Shown: one piece after another, positions 1 through 7,424 of the stretch | How positions within the stretch are numbered: position 1 is the stretch's first letter | Layout of the letters: each line of letters begins with the position of its first letter | DNA from: Pseudomonadota bacterium | GTDB lineage: Bacteria; Pseudomonadota; Alphaproteobacteria; Rhizobiales; Methylopilaceae | DNA: 61,815 bases | Direction of reading: 5' to 3' | Assembly (NCBI GenBank): GCA_023430145.1 | Contig: JAEZCD010000210.1 | Location: 1-61,815 of the forward strand | Notes under the pieces: generated by a model | What the model was told of the DNA's origin: nothing | The model's input: only the letters and a program-made list of their open reading frames with translations | The model's database searches: none | Program-made: the position numbers and the translations under genes

Positions 1-63
1 GTGACCGCGCTGGCGCGCGAGGCGGCGGCGCTGCGGCGGCCGGCGCTCGTCCCCGCGGGGTGA
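1..63 (+). CDS. C-terminal end of an upstream gene, unidentified
   Basis: Frame 1 is open from the window edge and ends in TGA at 61-63, giving about 20 residues rich in Ala and Arg (ends RRPALVPAG). The stop overlaps the GTG start of the next gene by four bases (GTGA), a usual sign of translational coupling, so this is probably the tail of the first gene of the same operon. Twenty residues are too few to assign a family. Confidence 0.45.
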   Translation: MTALAREAAALRRPALVPAG

Positions 64-644
64 GCGCGGGCGTCACGGTGGATACGGGGGAGGCCGGGGA
101 ATCGCGGCCGCATCGCCGCCGGGCGTCGTCGTTCGGCCTGTGGATGATCGCCGGCCTCGCGGCCGCGTGCGCCGTCATCGTCTGGTATCGCGACGGGCCG
201 GAGGCGGTGGCGCGGATCATCGAGCACGATCTCGAGCTCGTCCTCGACGTCGCGCCGAAGGTCGCCGCCGGCTGCCTGATCGCCGCCTTCGTCACCCGGC
301 TGATCCCGCGCCGGATGGTGGCGCGCTGGGTGGGCGAGGGGTCCGGACTCACCGGCCTGTTGATCGCCTACGTCGCCGGCCTGCTCGTTCCGGGCGGTCC
401 CTTCACGGCCTATCCGCTGGCGCTCGGCTTCCTCGTCGCCGGGGCCGACCTCGGCGCGGTGATCGCCTTCATCACGAGCTGGCTGCTGCTCGGCGTTACC
501 CGCGTCGTCGTCTGGGAGCTCGGCTTCTTCTCCGCCGAGATCATCGGCCTCAGGCTGCTCGTCTGCCTTCCCTTGCCGCTGATCGCCGGCCACCTCGCCC
601 GCACCGGCTTCGTCACCCGCCTCGCAAAGCGTCTCGGACCGTGA
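60..644 (+). CDS. half-size permease-like membrane protein (first of a pair)
   Basis: 194 residues from a GTG start that overlaps the upstream stop. After a basic N-terminus (residues 1-24) there are about five hydrophobic helices. A PGGP motif lies in LLVPGGPFTAYPLALGFL, followed by a helix ending in TRVVVWELGF. The same two motifs recur in the next gene (PGGP and TRIIVWELPT), so the two proteins are homologous halves of one fold. The layout resembles the predicted permease family (ArsP/YraQ-like), in which a single chain carries two such halves, but the Cys motif of arsenic permeases is not seen. The substrate is unknown. The stop overlaps the next start by four bases, which supports co-translation and a heteromeric complex. 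Confidence 0.7.
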   Translation: MSAGVTVDTGEAGESRPHRRRASSFGLWMIAGLAAACAVIVWYRDGPEAVARIIEHDLELVLDVAPKVAAGCLIAAFVTRLIPRRMVARWVGEGSGLTGLLIAYVAGLLVPGGPFTAYPLALGFLVAGADLGAVIAFITSWLLLGVTRVVVWELGFFSAEIIGLRLLVCLPLPLIAGHLARTGFVTRLAKRLGP

Positions 645-1135
645 TCGCCGTTCTGCTCGGGCTCTTCCTCTATGCCGTCGCGGCGCTGCTGATGCTGTGG
701 ACGCTCCGACGCGACTGGAACGCCTTCCTCGACGGCACCGCGGACGGCCTCGAGGAGTTCGGCCGCCTGCTGCCGCAGCTCGCCGTCGGCTTCATCGGCT
801 CCGGCTTCCTCGCCGCCGCCCTGCCGCAGGAGTTGGTCGTCGGCCGCATCGGTCCCGACTCCGGTGCGCTCGGCATGTTCCTGGCCGCCGCCGTCGGCGC
901 TGTGACGCCGGGCGGGCCGGTGGTCGGCTTCGCCATCGGCGCCGCCGCGCTGAAGGCCGGCGCCGGCATCCCGCAGGTCGTCACGTTCATCAGCGCCTGG
1001 TCGCTGTTCGGGCTCACCCGCATCATCGTCTGGGAGCTGCCGACCATGCCGCGCAACGTGTTCCTGATGCGCATGCTGGTCACCCTGCCGCTGCCCGTCA
1101 TCGCCGCCCTGCTGGCCACCGCGCTCGTGGGTTAG
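641..1135 (+). CDS. half-size permease-like membrane protein (second of a pair)
   Basis: 164 residues. The GTG start at 641 lies inside the preceding stop (GTGA), so the two genes are translationally coupled. The protein starts with a transmembrane helix (IAVLLGLFLYAVAALLML), then a soluble stretch, then three to four helices carrying AVTPGGPVVGFAIGAAAL and FISAWSLFGLTRIIVWEL, both matching motifs of the preceding protein. I read the pair as a split permease whose two pseudo-symmetric halves are separate polypeptides. A sequencing frameshift is less likely, because the junction has a clean stop/start overlap and the second half begins with its own helix. Substrate not determinable. Confidence 0.7.
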   Translation: MIAVLLGLFLYAVAALLMLWTLRRDWNAFLDGTADGLEEFGRLLPQLAVGFIGSGFLAAALPQELVVGRIGPDSGALGMFLAAAVGAVTPGGPVVGFAIGAAALKAGAGIPQVVTFISAWSLFGLTRIIVWELPTMPRNVFLMRMLVTLPLPVIAALLATALVG

Positions 1136-1312
1136 GGGGCACGCCCGCGTTCTTCCATGCGGCAATGAAAACCGCGACCGCTCGAAAGGTCTCTTACCTT
1201 TCCATGGCGATCCAGGAGCACTCGATGCCGGTGGAGCGGAGTCGACCGGCGGGTGGAGTCGGCATACCGTGCCGCCCACGCCTTGCGGAAGGCGTTTGGA
1301 GGGACAGCAGCG

Positions 1313-2146
1313 ATGTTCCCCGGCCTTCTATCCAGAATGGCAATCCTCGTGATGGCACTGCTTCTGGGCAGCGCGACGGCAGCCGATGCGGAGCCGCGGC
1401 TCTGTTCCCGCAAGAAGCAGATCAGCACGCCGGGCCTCGTGGTGGATCAGGCTTGGCAGCGCTACCGGAACCTCGAGATCAACGATCCGAAGCGGGAAGG
1501 TTGGTGCGGATGCGCCAAGCAGTGCGTTCCGAGCGTGCAACTCGCGGCCGGATACGAGGACGACGCGCTGGCGAATTTCGATGCCGCGCATGACAGCTCG
1601 CTCTCGCAGAAGCAGCGCAGCAAGCACCTGAAGGCGGCGAACGAGCTGTTCCGCCGGCGCACCGATACGGTCGGCGAGTTCACCGCCTGCCTGATCGATG
1701 TCCGGCCGCGGCCGATCGTCACCCGCGCCGGCGCGGATCGCATCCCGGGGGGCTGCGAGCTGAACGAGGACCTGGTCGGGCAGTGGAACAAGTGGTGCCA
1801 GAGCTATCAGGCGGCGTTCCAGAAGGTCGGCGCCGACTTCGTCAAGCGAGCGCATTCGACCGTATGGCTGAAGTTCCAGATCTATGCCCGCCCATCGGGC
1901 GAGATCGTCGAGAACGCGAAGTTCCAGACGAAGACAAATCTCGACAGCTCGTCCGCTTCGAAATTCAAGGACGATGTCAGAAAAATAAATCCAGGTCCGA
2001 TGCCGGATGCGAGCCAGTACAGCTCCGGCGTGAGGCTGCCCCCGGGATGGCCGTGGACGATCTGCCTCTACACCAAGACGCCGGGCGGCAACGTTCCGGC
2101 GGAGTGCGTCGGCGTTCCCAACGTGCTGCCCTGCCCGGAGGATTGA
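1313..2146 (+). CDS. secreted cysteine-rich protein of unknown function
   Basis: 277 residues from ATG 1313, preceded by GGAGGG ten bases upstream. A signal peptide is clear (hydrophobic MAILVMALLLGSATAADA, likely cleavage after ADA). The mature part has ten Cys, including a WCGCAKQC cluster, and an even number would suit disulfides in the periplasm. The middle has many charged residues. The C-terminal third (WLKFQIYARPSGEIVENAKF, then PPGWPWTICLYTK) faintly recalls a TonB C-terminal fold, but the match is too weak to name. No family recognised. It stands alone, with no close partner on either side. Confidence 0.75.
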   Translation: MFPGLLSRMAILVMALLLGSATAADAEPRLCSRKKQISTPGLVVDQAWQRYRNLEINDPKREGWCGCAKQCVPSVQLAAGYEDDALANFDAAHDSSLSQKQRSKHLKAANELFRRRTDTVGEFTACLIDVRPRPIVTRAGADRIPGGCELNEDLVGQWNKWCQSYQAAFQKVGADFVKRAHSTVWLKFQIYARPSGEIVENAKFQTKTNLDSSSASKFKDDVRKINPGPMPDASQYSSGVRLPPGWPWTICLYTKTPGGNVPAECVGVPNVLPCPED

Positions 2147-2227
2147 GCGCGTGCGGGCTCTCGCCCCGCGTCGCCCGGCCGTGTCGACACGCTGGCGAGG
2201 TGGACGGCGAAGCCCCATACTCGCGCG

Positions 2228-2698
2228 ATGACGGCGGCGAAAAAGCTCTTCACCATCGGCTACGAGCAGGCGACGCAGCCGGCCGTGCTCGGCGCGCTGA
2301 AGGACGCCGGCGTCGAGCTCTTGGTCGACGTCCGCGCCGTCGCCGCCTCGCGCCGCCCGGGCTTCTCGAAACGCCAGCTCGCCGCCGGGCTCGACGAGCG
2401 CGGCATCGACTACCTGCATCTGCGCGGCCTCGGCACGCCGGCCGAGGGCCGCACCGCCGCCCGCGCCGGCCGCCATGCCGAGATGCGGCGCATCTTCGAG
2501 GCGGAACTGCGCACCGATCGCGCGCAGGGCGAGCTCGCCGAGCTTCTGGCGCTGGTCGACTCGGGCCGCCGCGTCTGCCTCCTCTGCTACGAGCGCGATC
2601 ATCGGCACTGCCACCGCGCCATCATCGCCGAGCGCGTCTGCGAGCGGATCCCGGCCGAGGTCGAGCACCTCGCGGCGGTGCCCGGGCCGCTCGGTTGA
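2228..2698 (+). CDS. DUF488 domain protein
   Basis: 156 residues, ATG 2228. Family features are visible: the N-terminal TIGYE motif, LLVDVRAVAASRRPGFSK near residue 40, the YLHLRGLGTP segment, and the C-terminal cysteine/histidine motif VCLLCYERDHRHCHR. DUF488 proteins are small cytosolic proteins of uncertain role. The conserved Cys and His suggest metal binding or catalysis, but no reaction is established. The gene is flanked on its 3' side by a palindromic intergenic repeat and shows no operon partner. Confidence 0.85.
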   Translation: MTAAKKLFTIGYEQATQPAVLGALKDAGVELLVDVRAVAASRRPGFSKRQLAAGLDERGIDYLHLRGLGTPAEGRTAARAGRHAEMRRIFEAELRTDRAQGELAELLALVDSGRRVCLLCYERDHRHCHRAIIAERVCERIPAEVEHLAAVPGPLG

Positions 2699-2703
2699 CG
2701 CCT

Positions 2704-2862
2704 CGGGGTGTCGTCCCCGGCGCGCCGACGGCGCGGGAAGGGGACCCGGACCTTTCCTTTATTCCAATTGGCGCGGCTTGACCGGCCACCCATGGGGCCC
2801 GCTTGGGGGGCGTAGAAGCCTGGGTCCCCTTCCCGCGCCTTCCGCGCGCCGGGGACGACGCC
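2704..2862. repeat. palindromic intergenic repeat, family D
   Basis: The left arm (2710-2751, GTCGTCCCCGGCGCGCC...GGGGACCC) and right arm (2819-2860, GGGTCCCCTTCCCGCGC...GGGGACGAC) are inverted copies of each other around a spacer of about 65 bases. A second copy in the opposite arm order lies at 61590-61690. Such units are non-coding, can fold into long hairpins in RNA, and sit between genes. Confidence 0.8.
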
Positions 2863-2937
2863 GATCTGCTACGGAACCGCTTGGAGCGGCATCGGATTTG
2901 CAGCTACCATTTCGTCCGAGGCTCACACGGGGTGCGC

Positions 2938-4356
2938 ATGGCGCAGGCTTTCGACGAGATGAGCGGGTCCGACGGGACCCTCCGGCCCGCCTATGCGGCG
3001 CTGGCCGACTGGCTGGCCGAGGCAGCGCCCGAGTTGCTCGCCTATCGGCGCAAGGAAGCCGAGATGCTGTTCCGGCGCATCGGCATCACCTTCGCGGTCT
3101 ACGGCGACAAGGATGCCGAGGAGCGCATCATCCCCTTCGACATCATCCCGCGCATCCTCACCGCCGGCGAGTGGACGCGGCTGAAGCGCGGCCTCGAGCA
3201 GCGGGTGAAGGCGCTCAACGCCTATATCGGCGACGTCTACGGCGCCCGCGAGGTGTTGCGCGCCGGCGTCGTGCCGGAGGACCTCGTCTTCGGCAATCCG
3301 GTGTTTCGGCCCGAGATGGCCGGCCGCCGGCCGCCGCACGACGTCTGGGTGCACATCGCCGGCATCGACATCGTCCGCGTCGACCCCGACACTTTCTACG
3401 TGCTCGAGGACAATGCCCGCACGCCGTCCGGCGTCTCCTACATGCTCGAGAACCGCGAAGTGATGATGCGGCTGTTCCCGGAGCTGTTCGGCCGCCACCG
3501 CGTCGCTCCGGTCGACAACTATACGGACGACCTCCTGGCGACGCTGCGATCGGTGGCGCCGAAGAGCGCCGCCTCCGAGCCGACCGTCGTCCTGCTCACG
3601 CCCGGCATCTACAACTCGGCCTATTACGAGCACTCGTTCCTCGCCGACAAGCTCGGCATCGAGCTCGTCGAGGGGCGCGACCTGTTCGTCAGGAACGACA
3701 CCGTCTTCATGCGCACCACGCAGGGGCCGAAGCAGGTCGACGTGATCTACCGCCGGCTCGACGACGACTTTCTCGATCCGCTCGTCTTCAGGCCCGATTC
3801 GGCGCTCGGCGTGCCCGGGCTGATGACCGCCTATCATGCGGGCAGGGTGACGCTCGCCAACGCCGTCGGCACCGGCGTCGCCGACGACAAGGCGGTCTAC
3901 AGCTACATGCCGGCGATCATCCGCTTCTTCCTCGGCGAGGAGCCGATTCTCGCCAACGTCCCGACCTGGCGCTGCCGCGACGCCGAGGACCTGCCTTACG
4001 TGCTCGACCACCTGCCGGAGCTGGTGGTCAAGGAGGTGCACGGCTCGGGCGGCTACGGCATGCTGGTCGGGCCGGCGGCGAGCCGCGCCGAGATCGAGCG
4101 CTTCAAGGCCAAGATCGAGGCCGAGCCGACCAACTTCATCGCCCAGCCGACGCTCGCCCTGTCGACCTGCCCGACCTATGCCGAGTCCGGCGTCGCCCCC
4201 CGGCACGTCGACCTCCGCCCCTACGTGCTGACCGGCTCGGACGGCGTGCGCATCGTGCCCGGCGGGCTGACGCGGGTCGCGCTCAAGGAGGGGTCGCTGG
4301 TCGTCAATTCCAGCCAGGGCGGCGGCACCAAGGATACATGGGTGCTCGACCAATGA
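2938..4356 (+). CDS. circularly permuted ATP-grasp protein (CP_ATPgrasp_2; DUF404/DUF407)
   Basis: 472 residues from ATG 2938, the usual family length. The in-frame extension back to 2803 runs into the repeat and was rejected. The N-terminal part (about residues 50-230) holds IGITFAVYGD, the conserved GIDIVRVDPDTFYVLEDNAR stretch and SGVSYMLENR. The C-terminal part holds VVKEVHGSGGYGM (nucleotide-binding loop) and GTKDTWVLDQ at the very end. ATP-grasp enzymes ligate an acid to an amine through an acyl phosphate. This subgroup is predicted to be an amidoligase acting on peptides. It is the first gene of the Anbu operon, and its stop overlaps the next ATG (ATGA). Confidence 0.92.
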   Translation: MAQAFDEMSGSDGTLRPAYAALADWLAEAAPELLAYRRKEAEMLFRRIGITFAVYGDKDAEERIIPFDIIPRILTAGEWTRLKRGLEQRVKALNAYIGDVYGAREVLRAGVVPEDLVFGNPVFRPEMAGRRPPHDVWVHIAGIDIVRVDPDTFYVLEDNARTPSGVSYMLENREVMMRLFPELFGRHRVAPVDNYTDDLLATLRSVAPKSAASEPTVVLLTPGIYNSAYYEHSFLADKLGIELVEGRDLFVRNDTVFMRTTQGPKQVDVIYRRLDDDFLDPLVFRPDSALGVPGLMTAYHAGRVTLANAVGTGVADDKAVYSYMPAIIRFFLGEEPILANVPTWRCRDAEDLPYVLDHLPELVVKEVHGSGGYGMLVGPAASRAEIERFKAKIEAEPTNFIAQPTLALSTCPTYAESGVAPRHVDLRPYVLTGSDGVRIVPGGLTRVALKEGSLVVNSSQGGGTKDTWVLDQ

Positions 4357-5450
4357 CGGCGTCGAACGAGAACGGCCCGCCCTCGCAGCGGCAGTCGCAG
4401 GAACAGGCGCAGCGCCAGTCCCGAGGGAACGGCGCGCAGTCGCAGTCGCAATCCCAGAGCCAGGGCCGGCGGATGCCCATCCCGGCGATCGTGCGGCCGA
4501 ACCGGGCGATGCTGTCGCGCACCGCCGACAACCTCTTCTGGCTCGCCCGCTACGTCGAGCGCGCCGACTATCTCGCCCGCACGATCGAGGCGACGCAGCG
4601 ACTCTCGGCGCTGCCGGCCGCCTATGGCGGCTCCACCAACGAGTGGGAGGGCCTCTTGATCACGGCCGGCTGCGACGAGCCCTTCTTCGAGGCGCACCAG
4701 ACCGCCGCCGCCGAGGAGGTGATCGACTTCCTCGCCTTCTCGCCCGACAACCCCTCCTCGATCCGCAACTGCTTCGAGATCGCCCGCACGAACGCACGCA
4801 GCGTTCGTACAGCCCTGACGAGCGAGATGTGGGAGGCGATCAACGGCGCCTGGCTGGAGCTGAACCGCTCCCGCGGCCGCCGGCTGCGCGGCGAGGAGCT
4901 GTCGCGCTTCCTCGGCTGGGTGAAGGAGGCCTCGCTGCGCTTCGACGGCTCCGCCTACCGGACCATGCTTCGCAGCGACTCCTACTGGTTCCTGCGGCTC
5001 GGCGTGTTCGTCGAGCGGGCCGACAACACCGCCCGCATCCTCGACGTGAAGTACCATCTCCTGCTACCCGAGAACGAGCGCATCGGCGGCGGCCTCGACT
5101 ACTATCAATGGACCGCGATACTCCGCGCCGTGTCGGCCGTCACCAGCTACCACTGGGTCTATCGCGAGAGCCTGAAACCCTGGCTGATCGCCGACCTCCT
5201 GATCCTCAACGATCAGATGCCGCGCTCGCTCGCGGCCTGCTATTCCGCCATCGTCCGCGACCTCGACGAGATCGCCCGCACCTACGGACTGCACGGCCCG
5301 GCGCAGCGGCTTGCCCGCGCGATACGGTCCAACCTCGAGAACACCACCGTCGAGGGCATCTTCGCGAGCGGCCTGCACGAGTTCGTCACCGACTTCATCG
5401 AGGAGAACACCGAGCTCGGCTCGGCGATCACGCGGCAATACCTGATCTGA
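4353..5450 (+). CDS. alpha-E domain protein (DUF403) with Gln/Ser-rich N-terminal extension
   Basis: 365 residues from ATG 4353, which overlaps the ATP-grasp stop. The helical alpha-E domain starts at MLSRTADNLFWLARYVERAD (residue 53 onward) and continues to the conserved end near the stop. Family members normally begin at that Met, and ATG 4509 would give a protein of 313 residues, the typical size. The first 52 residues are low complexity (repeated SQ and RQ). The coupled ATG 4353 is preferred because of the ATGA overlap, but the internal start cannot be excluded. Alpha-E proteins occur almost always with circularly permuted ATP-grasp and transglutaminase-like proteins. Their molecular role is unknown. 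Confidence 0.9.
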   Translation: MTASNENGPPSQRQSQEQAQRQSRGNGAQSQSQSQSQGRRMPIPAIVRPNRAMLSRTADNLFWLARYVERADYLARTIEATQRLSALPAAYGGSTNEWEGLLITAGCDEPFFEAHQTAAAEEVIDFLAFSPDNPSSIRNCFEIARTNARSVRTALTSEMWEAINGAWLELNRSRGRRLRGEELSRFLGWVKEASLRFDGSAYRTMLRSDSYWFLRLGVFVERADNTARILDVKYHLLLPENERIGGGLDYYQWTAILRAVSAVTSYHWVYRESLKPWLIADLLILNDQMPRSLAACYSAIVRDLDEIARTYGLHGPAQRLARAIRSNLENTTVEGIFASGLHEFVTDFIEENTELGSAITRQYLI

Positions 5451-5466
5451 GGCGGGACGCTCGCGC

Positions 5467-6273
5467 ATGCGCATAAGACTCCGCCACGAGATCGTCCGCG
5501 TTTACGAGCCGGCGGCGCAGTCGGTGATCCAGCTCTTGCGCGTGACGCCGCGCAACCACGAGGGCCAGCACGTCTACGACTGGCGCATCGACCTCGACCG
5601 CAGCGCCCGCCTCGTCCAGAGCGAGGACGCGTTCGGCAACCTCACCCATACCTTCACGGTCGACGGCCCGCTCGAGGCGATGACCATCGTCGTCGAGGGG
5701 GAGGTGGAGACGCAGGACACGGCCGGCATCGTCCGCGCCGCCATCGAGCGCCTGCCGCCGGCGCTCTTTCTGCGGCAGACCGAGACGACGCGGCCGAGCC
5801 CCGCCATCGTCGAGCTGGCCGAGACGATCCGTGCCTCCGAGGGCGGCGATTGCCTCTCGGAGCTGCACGCGCTGCTCGCCTCGGTGCACGACCGGGCCGC
5901 CGCGGACCAGGCTTCCGGCAAGGCTGTGGTGGCCACGCGCGCCGCGCGGGCCGAGGAGCTCGCGCAGACCTTCATCGCTGCCGCGCGCCATCTCGGCCAT
6001 CCGGCCCGCTTCGTCGCCGGCTATGTCGCCCCCGGCGAGGCCGACGCCGCCGGCGAGCGGCGCGGCTGGGCGGAGGCCTTCGTCGAGCGCCTCGGCTGGG
6101 TCGGCTTCGATCCGGTCGAGAAGCTTTGTGCGACCGAATCGCACATCCGCGTCGCCGTCGCCCTCGACGCGCTCGGCGCCGCCCCGCTGCGCAGCGGCAT
6201 CTATGGCGGCTCCGCCGAGACCGACCGCGACCGGCTCCGCCTCGAGGAGATCCGCAAGCGCCGCCCGGCGTGA
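5467..6273 (+). CDS. transglutaminase-like protein, catalytic Cys and His missing
   Basis: 268 residues, ATG 5467, 16 bases after the alpha-E stop. The N-terminal half (1-95) matches the bacterial transglutaminase N domain (LRVTPRNHEGQHVYDW; DAFGNLTHTFTV). The C-terminal half matches the core: FIAAARHLGHPARFVAGY (169-186), WAEAFVERLGWVGFDP (201-216) and SHIRVAVALD. In active members the core has GVCQDHAH before FIAAAR and HAWAEA. Here these read ARAEELAQ (Ala162 at the Cys position) and RGWAEA (Arg199 at the His position), while Asp215 is kept. The fold is preserved but a Cys protease-type reaction is not possible by the known mechanism. It may be a scaffold or binding subunit. No active paralogue is present in the window. 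Confidence 0.88.
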   Translation: MRIRLRHEIVRVYEPAAQSVIQLLRVTPRNHEGQHVYDWRIDLDRSARLVQSEDAFGNLTHTFTVDGPLEAMTIVVEGEVETQDTAGIVRAAIERLPPALFLRQTETTRPSPAIVELAETIRASEGGDCLSELHALLASVHDRAAADQASGKAVVATRAARAEELAQTFIAAARHLGHPARFVAGYVAPGEADAAGERRGWAEAFVERLGWVGFDPVEKLCATESHIRVAVALDALGAAPLRSGIYGGSAETDRDRLRLEEIRKRRPA

Positions 6274-6284
6274 GCGGGGCGCGT

Positions 6285-6413
6285 CCTTCCCTTCTCCCAG
6301 GGGGAGAAGGTGGCCGCGAAGCGGCCGGATGAGGGGGTACGGCGCTCGTCCTGAAGCTCCGTAACCCCTCACCCGGAGCTCCGCGGGCACCCTCTCCCGC
6401 TGGGAGAGGGAAG
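6285..6413. repeat. palindromic intergenic repeat, family A
   Basis: Begins CCTTCCCTTCTCCC and ends GGGAGAGGGAAG, with an inner GGCCGCGAAGCGGCC hairpin and GATGAGGGGGTACGGCGC. A close copy is at 44219-44350 and a more diverged one at 31011-31143. It separates the transglutaminase-like gene from the Anbu gene and could fold in the operon mRNA. Confidence 0.85.
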
Positions 6414-6471
6414 CGCCGCTATTTGCCGGCTTCGCCCGCCGGGCCTAAAACTGGGCCGGGGGGATGAGGCC

Positions 6472-7275
6472 ATGACCTATTGCGTCGGAATTCTCGTGCG
6501 CGAGGGCCTCGTGATGCTCGGCGATACCCGTACCAATGCGGGCATCGACAACATCGCGGTGTTCCGCAAGCTGCACGTCCAGGGCGAGCCGGGACGGTAC
6601 ATCTGCGCCATCGCCACCTCGGGCAACCTGTCGATCAGCCAGTCGGTGCTGAGCCTTCTGCGCGAGGGCGTCGTCAACCCGGAGACGGGCGTCGAGGAGA
6701 CGCTGGCGAGCATGACCGGCTCGTTCCGCGCCGCCCAGCTCGTCGGCCGCGCCGTTCGCGAGGTGTGGCGCCTGCACGGCCCGGACTTCGAGCACCACAG
6801 CATGAAGTTCGACGTGCAGCTCCTGTTCGGCGGCGCCTATGACGACGACCGGCTGCGCCTCTTCATGGTCTATGCCGCCGGCAATTTCATCGAGGTGACG
6901 ACGGACACGCCCTACTTCCAGATCGGCGAGCACAAATACGGCAAGCCGATCCTCGACCGCGCCATCACCTACGATACCGAGCTCTACGACGCGCTGAAGA
7001 TCGGCCTCATCTCGATGGACTCGACCATGCGCTCCAATCTCGGCGTCGGCCTGCCGATCGACGTGCTCGTCGTCCGCGCCGGCTCGCTGGAGCCGGAGCT
7101 GAACTACCGCATCGAGCCCGGCGAGCCCTACTTCCAGGATCTGCGCGAGCGCTGGTCCTCGGCTCTCCGCAGCGCGCACACCAATATCCCGCGCCCGCCC
7201 TACGGACAGACGACGGAGGAGGCGGCGGTCAAGCCGGCCGAGCTGCCGACCAAGCGCACCGCGGCGGGCGGGTAG
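6472..7275 (+). CDS. Anbu, proteasome-related peptidase
   Basis: 267 residues starting MTYCVGIL. In proteasome-type N-terminal nucleophile hydrolases Met is removed and Thr2 becomes the nucleophile. Asp18 (GDTRTNAG) and Lys33 (FRK) are at the matching positions. The body resembles HslV/beta subunits (ATSGNLSISQSVL; GISMDSTMRSNLGVG-like region near residue 180). The gene ends with a charged tail of about 25 residues. Anbu proteins form open, lock-washer-like assemblies in published structures, and their substrate is unresolved. Co-occurrence with ATP-grasp, alpha-E and transglutaminase-like genes is the known hallmark of Anbu operons, pointing to making and cleaving a peptide or isopeptide bond. 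A repeat of about 130 bases separates it from the preceding gene. Confidence 0.93.
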   Translation: MTYCVGILVREGLVMLGDTRTNAGIDNIAVFRKLHVQGEPGRYICAIATSGNLSISQSVLSLLREGVVNPETGVEETLASMTGSFRAAQLVGRAVREVWRLHGPDFEHHSMKFDVQLLFGGAYDDDRLRLFMVYAAGNFIEVTTDTPYFQIGEHKYGKPILDRAITYDTELYDALKIGLISMDSTMRSNLGVGLPIDVLVVRAGSLEPELNYRIEPGEPYFQDLRERWSSALRSAHTNIPRPPYGQTTEEAAVKPAELPTKRTAAGG

Positions 7276-7332
7276 GGCACGGCCAAGGCGCCGCGGATCT
7301 TTCCGCTCGCCATTCCGCGAAGGCCGTTCCGC

Positions 7333-7366
7333 TCGTCATCCTCCGCGAAGGCGGAGGATCCAGCTT
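7333..7366. repeat. short palindromic repeat, family C
   Basis: CGTCATCCTCCGCGAAGGCGGAGGATCCAG forms a hairpin and matches the dispersed CGTCATCCTGCGCGAAAGCGCAGGATCC family (other copies near 29839, 47360, 50903, 53296). It lies between the convergent Anbu and TRAP genes and may help end transcription. Confidence 0.75.
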
Positions 7367-7424
7367 TCTTGCCGCGTGGCGGCAATATCCGGGCACCGCC
7401 TGCGCGGGGGGGCGACGATGAGCA

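Noticed and set aside
641..644. Frameshift that splits a single permease
   Set aside because: The stop and the GTG start overlap as in normal coupled genes, and the second part has its own first helix; a sequencing error cannot be fully excluded.
2475..4352. In-frame extension of more than 600 codons before the alpha-E gene
   Set aside because: It overlaps the ATP-grasp and DUF488 genes in another frame and is Arg-rich without motifs; the true start is the ATG overlapping the ATP-grasp stop.
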